A DNA stretch of 17,311 bases, taken from contig CAKUHX010000013.1 in assembly GCA_934659475.1 (NCBI GenBank), positions 1 to 17,311 of the forward strand. The letters run 5' to 3'. The position numbers and the translations under genes were made by a program. The number at the start of each line of letters is the position of its first letter. Position 1 is the first letter of the stretch. This document shows positions 13,876 through 17,311 of this stretch, piece after piece. This stretch comes from an uncultured Oscillospiraceae bacterium (GTDB lineage: Bacteria; Bacillota; Clostridia; Oscillospirales; Oscillospiraceae). Under the pieces are notes generated by a model. That model ran no database searches. It saw only the letters and a program-made list of their open reading frames with translations, and was not told the DNA's origin.

Positions 13876-14763
13876 ATGCTGAATTTTCAACTGCTGCAAT
13901 TAGAGGACCTGCCCCGGCTGCGGCCGTACTTCAAGTACAGCGGCAGCCGCATCTGTGATACCACCCCCGGGGCCGTTGCCCTGTGGCGGGATCTGTACCG
14001 CACGGAGTGGGCCATTTACGATGGGTCGCTGTACTTTAAGGTGTACTACCCCGGCAAGGGGGACACCTTTGCCCTGCCCCTGGGGGGCGGCCGGCCGGAG
14101 CACTACCGCCAGATCGCGGAGTACTGCCGCCGCCGGGATATGCCCCTGCACTTCTATCCCATCCCCAAGGACGAACTGGACCGGATGCTCCAGTTCTTTC
14201 CGGGCAGCACGGCCGAGCCCGACCGGGACTCCTTCGACTACCTGTACCGGGCGGAGGACCTGATGTACTTCAAGGGCAAGAGGTTCAGCAGCCAGCGCAA
14301 CCATGTGAACAAATTCCTGAAGACCTACGGCAACTGGTCCTTCCGGGCCATCGCCAAGGCGGACGTGCCCGCCCTGCACGCCTTCCTGGACCGGTATCTG
14401 GCCGGCCATGATAAGGTCTCTGCCGCCTTCCATGAGGACATCGCCAAGACCAGGGAGGTGCTGGATCACTTGGATCTGTACGACATGCTGGGCGGGATGC
14501 TGCTGGTGGACGGCGAGATCGCGGGCTTCTCCCTGGGCGAAGTGGTGGGGGACACCCTGTTCGTCCACATCGAGAAGGCCGACCGGGAGGTGCAGGGGGC
14601 CTATCAGATGCTGGTAGCCCAGTATACCCAGCACTATGCCGGGGGCGAGGTGGCCTTTGTGAACCGGGAGGACGACACCGGGGACGAAGGCCTGCGCACC
14701 AGCAAGCTGTCCTATCACCCCGTGGCGTTGATGGAGAAATATCTGGTCACCGTGGCCCTGTAA
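13876..14763 (+). CDS. DUF2156 (phosphatidylglycerol lysyltransferase C-terminal type) protein
   Basis: A 295-residue soluble protein with the DUF2156/PF09924 fold of two GNAT-like lobes. This domain is the catalytic part of MprF, which moves amino acids from aminoacyl-tRNA to lipids; stand-alone members without the membrane flippase part are common in Clostridia and their substrate is not established. Landmarks are DYLYRAEDL (121-129) and KGKRFSSQRNHVNKF (133-147), then GMLLVDGEIAGFSLGEVVGD and FVNREDDTGDEGLRTSKLSYHPV near the C-terminus. No membrane segment is seen. Its ribosome site is weak: GAGG overlaps the stop of the preceding gene, 13 bases away, which suggests translational coupling. 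It sits between a phosphoesterase and an envelope deacetylase. Confidence 0.88.
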   Translation: MLNFQLLQLEDLPRLRPYFKYSGSRICDTTPGAVALWRDLYRTEWAIYDGSLYFKVYYPGKGDTFALPLGGGRPEHYRQIAEYCRRRDMPLHFYPIPKDELDRMLQFFPGSTAEPDRDSFDYLYRAEDLMYFKGKRFSSQRNHVNKFLKTYGNWSFRAIAKADVPALHAFLDRYLAGHDKVSAAFHEDIAKTREVLDHLDLYDMLGGMLLVDGEIAGFSLGEVVGDTLFVHIEKADREVQGAYQMLVAQYTQHYAGGEVAFVNREDDTGDEGLRTSKLSYHPVALMEKYLVTVAL

Positions 14764-14797
14764 GGGGCGGACGGAGAAAAGAGGAAGGCGAGAGGAT

Positions 14798-15703
14798 ATG
14801 AACGCAGGGTGGGACCGTATGGACCGGCGGAAGCTGACGCGGCTGCTGGCGGCCCTGGCCGCCGCGGCGCTGGTGCTGCTGGGGGGGATCGAGTTGTACC
14901 GCCGCCAAGGCACCCCGGTGCCCGTGCTCATGTATCACCACTTTATGGACGTGGACAGCAGCGATGTGGACACCATCGTTACCGTCAAGCGCTTTCGGGA
15001 GCAGCTGCTGGCCCTGAAGGCGGCAGGCTACACCCCGGTGGACCCCTTTGAGATCGCGGACCATGTGGAAAACGGCACGCCTTTGCCGGACAAGCCGGTG
15101 CTGATCACCATGGATGACGGGTATATCTCCAATCTGGAACTAGCGGCCCCTGTGCTGGAGGAGTGCGGCATGAAGGCCACGGTGTTCGTCATCGGGGCCA
15201 CCGTAGGCCGCACCACCTATCCGGGGTCTGAGACCGTGCTGGATCCGCCCCGGTTCAGCTGGGAGCAGGTGCGCCCCTGGGTGGAGAAGGGGGTCCTTTG
15301 CGTGCAGAGCCACACCTATGAGATGCATCACCGCTCCGGCGGCGAGTGGGACCGGGACGGCGTGCTGCAGAAGCCGGGGGAGGGCGAGCGCGACTACCGT
15401 GCGGCCCTGACGGCGGATGTGGAGCGGGCGAAAAGCGAGCTGGAGGACGGTCTGGACGTGCCCCTGATCGCCGTGGCCTTCCCCTACGGCCTGTGGTCAC
15501 GCACGGCGGTGCAGCAGTTCCGCCAGGCGGGCATCAAGCTGACCTTTACCACCCACTACGGGTGCAGCCGGGTGCGCCAGGGCAAGGCGGGCTCTATGCA
15601 GGTGCTGGACCGCTGGTGGATCGGGGACGACATCACCGGAGCGCAGCTGGTAGAGGGCCTGGAGAAGATCGAGCGCCGGGCCGTGTGCCGCGGCGGGTTT
15701 TGA
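14798..15703 (+). CDS. membrane-anchored polysaccharide deacetylase (CE4 family)
   Basis: A 301-residue protein with a basic N-terminus (RMDRRKLTR), a single hydrophobic segment at about 15-31 acting as uncleaved anchor or signal, and an extracellular NodB-type domain. Members remove N-acetyl groups from peptidoglycan or other surface glycans. Seen are PVLMYHHF (42-49), catalytic motif 1 TMDDGY with Asp106-Asp107, motif 2 QSHTYEMHH with His172 and His177, and motif 3 AFPYG (227-231). Motif 2 has one residue more between the histidines than the standard H-S/T-x-x-H. GAGGAAGG lies nine bases before the ATG at 14798; an internal ATG at 14819 is possible. It is the last gene before a strong terminator. 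The glycan target is unknown. Confidence 0.9.
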   Translation: MNAGWDRMDRRKLTRLLAALAAAALVLLGGIELYRRQGTPVPVLMYHHFMDVDSSDVDTIVTVKRFREQLLALKAAGYTPVDPFEIADHVENGTPLPDKPVLITMDDGYISNLELAAPVLEECGMKATVFVIGATVGRTTYPGSETVLDPPRFSWEQVRPWVEKGVLCVQSHTYEMHHRSGGEWDRDGVLQKPGEGERDYRAALTADVERAKSELEDGLDVPLIAVAFPYGLWSRTAVQQFRQAGIKLTFTTHYGCSRVRQGKAGSMQVLDRWWIGDDITGAQLVEGLEKIERRAVCRGGF

Positions 15704-15713
15704 AAATATGCGA

Positions 15714-15748
15714 AAAACCGCCGCTGAGCTATTGACAGCGGCGGTTTT
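15714..15748 (+). terminator. intrinsic terminator after the deacetylase gene
   Basis: A perfect 13-bp stem, AAAACCGCCGCTG (15714-15726) with CAGCGGCGGTTTT (15736-15748), and a nine-base loop. The T-run is within the 3' arm. The loop and right arm contain the -35 of the rplU promoter. Confidence 0.85.
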
Positions 15749-15760
15749 CACTGATAAAAT
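15732..15760 (+). promoter_or_regulatory. promoter of the rplU-prp-rpmA operon
   Basis: A perfect TTGACA (15732-15737), 17 bases, then TAAAAT (15755-15760). It is near consensus, as expected for ribosomal protein genes. The -35 lies inside the upstream terminator hairpin. Confidence 0.8.
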
Positions 15761-15766
15761 ACTAAA

Positions 15767-15846
15767 GCCGCATCGAATAGGGCGCGCCTTTGCGCGCGGA
15801 AAAAGCGGACATCCCCCCTATAAGAGCGAGCCCGTTAATGAAGGAG
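15767..15846 (+). ncRNA. structured rplU leader, candidate L21 leader RNA
   Basis: The roughly 90-base untranslated leader contains GCGCGC (15782-15787) paired with GCGCGC (15792-15797) around CTTT. An outer CCGC (15768-15771) pairs with GCGG (15805-15808). Firmicutes rplU messages often carry an L21 leader thought to bind L21 for feedback. Position and structure fit, but I could not compare it to the Rfam model. Confidence 0.4.
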
Positions 15847-15856
15847 TTGAAACGTA

Positions 15857-16168
15857 ATGCAGGCAATCATCGTGACCGGCGGCAAGCAGTACAAGGTGAG
15901 CGAGGGCGACACCCTGTTCATCGAGAAGCTGGAGGCTGAGGCTGGCCAGGCAGTCACCTTCGACCAGGTGCTGGCTATCCTGGACGGCGACAAGGCCACC
16001 TTCGGCACCCCCGTGGTAGAGGGCGCTTCCGTGGACGCTACCGTGGTGAAGAACGGCAAGGGCAAGAAGGTCCGTATCTTCAAGTATAACCCCAAGAAGG
16101 GCTACCGCAAGCGTCAGGGCCACCGTCAGCCCTACACGAAGGTCCAGATCGGCGCCATCAAGGCCTGA
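15857..16168 (+). CDS. rplU: 50S ribosomal protein L21
   Basis: A 103-residue protein matching bacterial L21, which binds 23S rRNA in the large subunit. [20 protein letters not shown] is the typical start (usually [13 protein letters not shown]). The C-terminal [19 protein letters not shown] is the conserved basic rRNA-binding signature. Length is normal. AAGGAG lies ten bases before the ATG. It is first of the conserved rplU-prp-rpmA block; the stop is followed after two bases by the prp start. Confidence 0.97.
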   Translation: MQAIIVTGGKQYKVSEGDTLFIEKLEAEAGQAVTFDQVLAILDGDKATFGTPVVEGASVDATVVKNGKGKKVRIFKYNPKKGYRKRQGHRQPYTKVQIGAIKA

Positions 16169-16170
16169 GT

Positions 16171-16500
16171 ATGACCGTCGTCACTTTCTCATCTCAGGGC
16201 AGCCGCCTTGTGGGCTTTGAGGTCAAGGGCCACAGCGGCTATGCCGGAGCGGGAGAGGACATCGTCTGCGCCGCCGTTACCAGCGCTGTGCGCGTGGTGG
16301 AATGTACGGTGAACGACGTGCTGGGGCTGGAAGCCCCGGTCAAGGTCCGGGAAAAGGACGCATACCTCTCTCTCAAGCTCCCCAGCGGACTGGGACAGAC
16401 CAACGAGAGCACCTGTCAGGCACTGCTGACGGGCCTGATGGTCTATCTGGTGCAGCTGGCGGAGGAGTACCCCCAACATATTTCAGTCATGGAGGTGTAA
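16171..16500 (+). CDS. prp: ribosomal-processing cysteine protease Prp
   Basis: A 109-residue protein of the Prp (YsxB) family, the cysteine protease that removes the N-terminal extension of L27 in Firmicutes and relatives. The catalytic histidine is His21 in [13 protein letters not shown] and the catalytic cysteine is Cys33 in [10 protein letters not shown], matching the H-x11-C spacing of the family. Length is normal. The ATG lies two bases after the rplU stop and has only a weak AAGG seven bases upstream, so translation is probably coupled to rplU. Its own end contains the GGAGGT ribosome site of rpmA. The substrate is encoded by the next gene. Confidence 0.95.
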   Translation: MTVVTFSSQGSRLVGFEVKGHSGYAGAGEDIVCAAVTSAVRVVECTVNDVLGLEAPVKVREKDAYLSLKLPSGLGQTNESTCQALLTGLMVYLVQLAEEYPQHISVMEV

Positions 16501-16504
16501 GACA

Positions 16505-16789
16505 ATGCTGAACATCGGTTTACAGTTTTTCGCCCACAAAAAGGGCGTTGGCTCCACCCGTAACGGTCGTGATTCCGAGGCCAAGCGCCTGGGCGTGAAG
16601 CGCGGCGACGGGCAGTTCGTGCTGGCCGGCAACATTCTGGTCCGTCAGCGCGGTACCCACATCCACCCCGGTGTCAATGTGGGCAAGGGCAGCGACGACA
16701 CTCTGTTCGCCCTGAAGGACGGCAAGGTGAAGTTCGAGCGGCTGGGCAAGGATCGCAAGCAGGTCTCTATCGTGGAGATCGCCCAGTAA
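16505..16789 (+). CDS. rpmA: 50S ribosomal protein L27 with Prp-cleaved N-terminal extension
   Basis: A 94-residue L27, which reaches toward the peptidyl transferase centre. The mature part begins [15 protein letters not shown] and continues with the conserved [25 protein letters not shown] segments. The first nine residues, MLNIGLQFF, are the Firmicutes-type extension that Prp removes before AHKKG. GGAGGT (16491-16496) is eight bases before the ATG and inside the end of prp. A strong terminator follows 15 bp after the stop. Confidence 0.97.
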   Translation: MLNIGLQFFAHKKGVGSTRNGRDSEAKRLGVKRGDGQFVLAGNILVRQRGTHIHPGVNVGKGSDDTLFALKDGKVKFERLGKDRKQVSIVEIAQ

Positions 16790-16804
16790 TCAAATGCGCA
16801 GAAA

Positions 16805-16840
16805 AAGCCGCAAACAGCTTCTGTTTGCGGCTTCTTTTTT
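16805..16840 (+). terminator. strong intrinsic terminator after rpmA
   Basis: A perfect 13-bp stem (16805-16817 with 16821-16833), loop CTT, followed by CTTTTTT. It separates rpmA from obg, so obg needs read-through or a promoter in 16841-16887; I find no clear promoter there. Confidence 0.93.
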
Positions 16841-16902
16841 CCCGCGCCGCCCCTGATAGAGGGCGGGACCGCGGGGAATACTGAGATAAAGGAGGTGCCC
16901 CT

Positions 16903-17311
16903 ATGGCAGCACCCTTTGTGGATACCGCCCGGATCACCGTCCGCTCCGGCAGCGGCGGCAGCGGCGTGGTGTCCTTCCACCGGGAGAAGTATGTGGCCGC
17001 CGGCGGCCCCGACGGCGGCGATGGCGGCCGGGGCGGCAATGTGGTGGTCACAGTGGACGACCATATGTCCACCCTGATGGACTTCCGCTATAAGCGCAAA
17101 TATGTGGCCGCCAACGGCATGGACGGGCAGGGCAAGCGCAGCTCGGGCAAGAACGGGGAGGATCTGATCCTGAAGGTGCCCCGGGGCACCATCATCCGGG
17201 ACGCCGAGACCGGGGAGATCATCCGGGATATGTCACAGCCCGAGCCCTTCATCCTGTGTAAGGGCGGCCGGGGCGGCTGGGGCAACCAGCACTTCGCCAC
17301 CCCCACCCGGC
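16903..17311 (+). CDS. obg: GTPase Obg/CgtA, N-terminal part (cut by window edge)
   Basis: The 136 visible residues are the Obg fold, the glycine-rich domain unique to this family of ribosome-assembly and stress-related GTPases. The repeats [19 protein letters not shown] and [18 protein letters not shown] are diagnostic, followed by [22 protein letters not shown] and [16 protein letters not shown]. The GTPase domain lies beyond the window. AAAGGAGGT (16888-16896) is six bases before the ATG. It follows the L27 gene, the order found throughout Firmicutes, which agrees with its role in 50S maturation. Confidence 0.96.
   Translation, partial: MAAPFVDTARITVRSGSGGSGVVSFHREKYVAAGGPDGGDGGRGGNVVVTVDDHMSTLMDFRYKRKYVAANGMDGQGKRSSGKNGEDLILKVPRGTIIRDAETGEIIRDMSQPEPFILCKGGRGGWGNQHFATPTR

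Noticed and set aside
1..17311. Mobile elements, CRISPR arrays, toxin-antitoxin or phage-defence genes, tRNA or rRNA
   Set aside because: No transposase or integrase motifs, no regularly spaced repeats, no RNA-gene signatures. Composition is uniform apart from the short AT-rich gap before putP.

Overview
The window is G+C-rich chromosomal DNA from a Gram-positive anaerobe. The gene order rplU-prp-rpmA-obg, the N-terminally extended L27 with its Prp protease, strong AAGGAGG ribosome binding sites and sigma-A-type promoters point to Bacillota. High G+C together with UPF0210/UPF0237, PF06541, DegV and TIGR01440 proteins suggests the Oscillospiraceae/Flavonifractor neighbourhood. The genus is an inference; no 16S or similar marker is present. 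I see no mobile element, CRISPR array, tRNA, rRNA or integration site.

Layout. Positions 1-1887 (minus) hold a likely operon yfbR-like nucleotidase, ACT-domain protein (UPF0237), and UPF0210/DUF711 protein (cut by the window edge). Its promoter sits back to back with that of a TetR regulator (2035-2622, plus). A 258-bp AT-rich gap with a 42-bp near-perfect dyad leads to a putP-type Na+/solute symporter (2881-4419), which ends in a bidirectional terminator facing a TIGR01440 gene (4465-5067, minus). cysK (5230-6162, minus) and an Rrf2-family regulator (6530-6961, plus) diverge across a 367-bp control region. A nucleoside hydrolase (7037-8038, minus) and a PepD-type dipeptidase (8242-9690, plus) diverge from promoters that share one -35 element. 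A PF06541 membrane protein with a long helical tail follows (9844-10788). A probable five-gene transcription unit comes next (10877-15703): degV family, prmA, metallophosphoesterase, DUF2156 protein, polysaccharide deacetylase. The last block is rplU, prp, rpmA and, after a terminator, obg (cut by the window edge).

How they fit together. cysK and the Rrf2 regulator look like a local cysteine-biosynthesis circuit: the motif CCnATnAACC occurs at the cysK start site and inside the rrf2 promoter, which suggests repression of cysK and autoregulation. The end of the window is ribosome biogenesis: Prp is expected to remove the MLNIGLQFF leader from L27 encoded next to it, and Obg is a large-subunit assembly GTPase. 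The deacetylase is probably a cell-envelope enzyme, and the DUF2156 protein may also act there.

No clearly novel multi-gene system is visible; this is mostly housekeeping and metabolic chromosome. The observations most worth following are regulatory: the shared cysK/rrf2 motif, the 42-bp dyad before putP, the shared -35, the terminator/promoter overlap before rplU, and the structured rrf2 leader. A few protein variants also deserve a look. All functional assignments come from reading motifs by eye; no database search was run.
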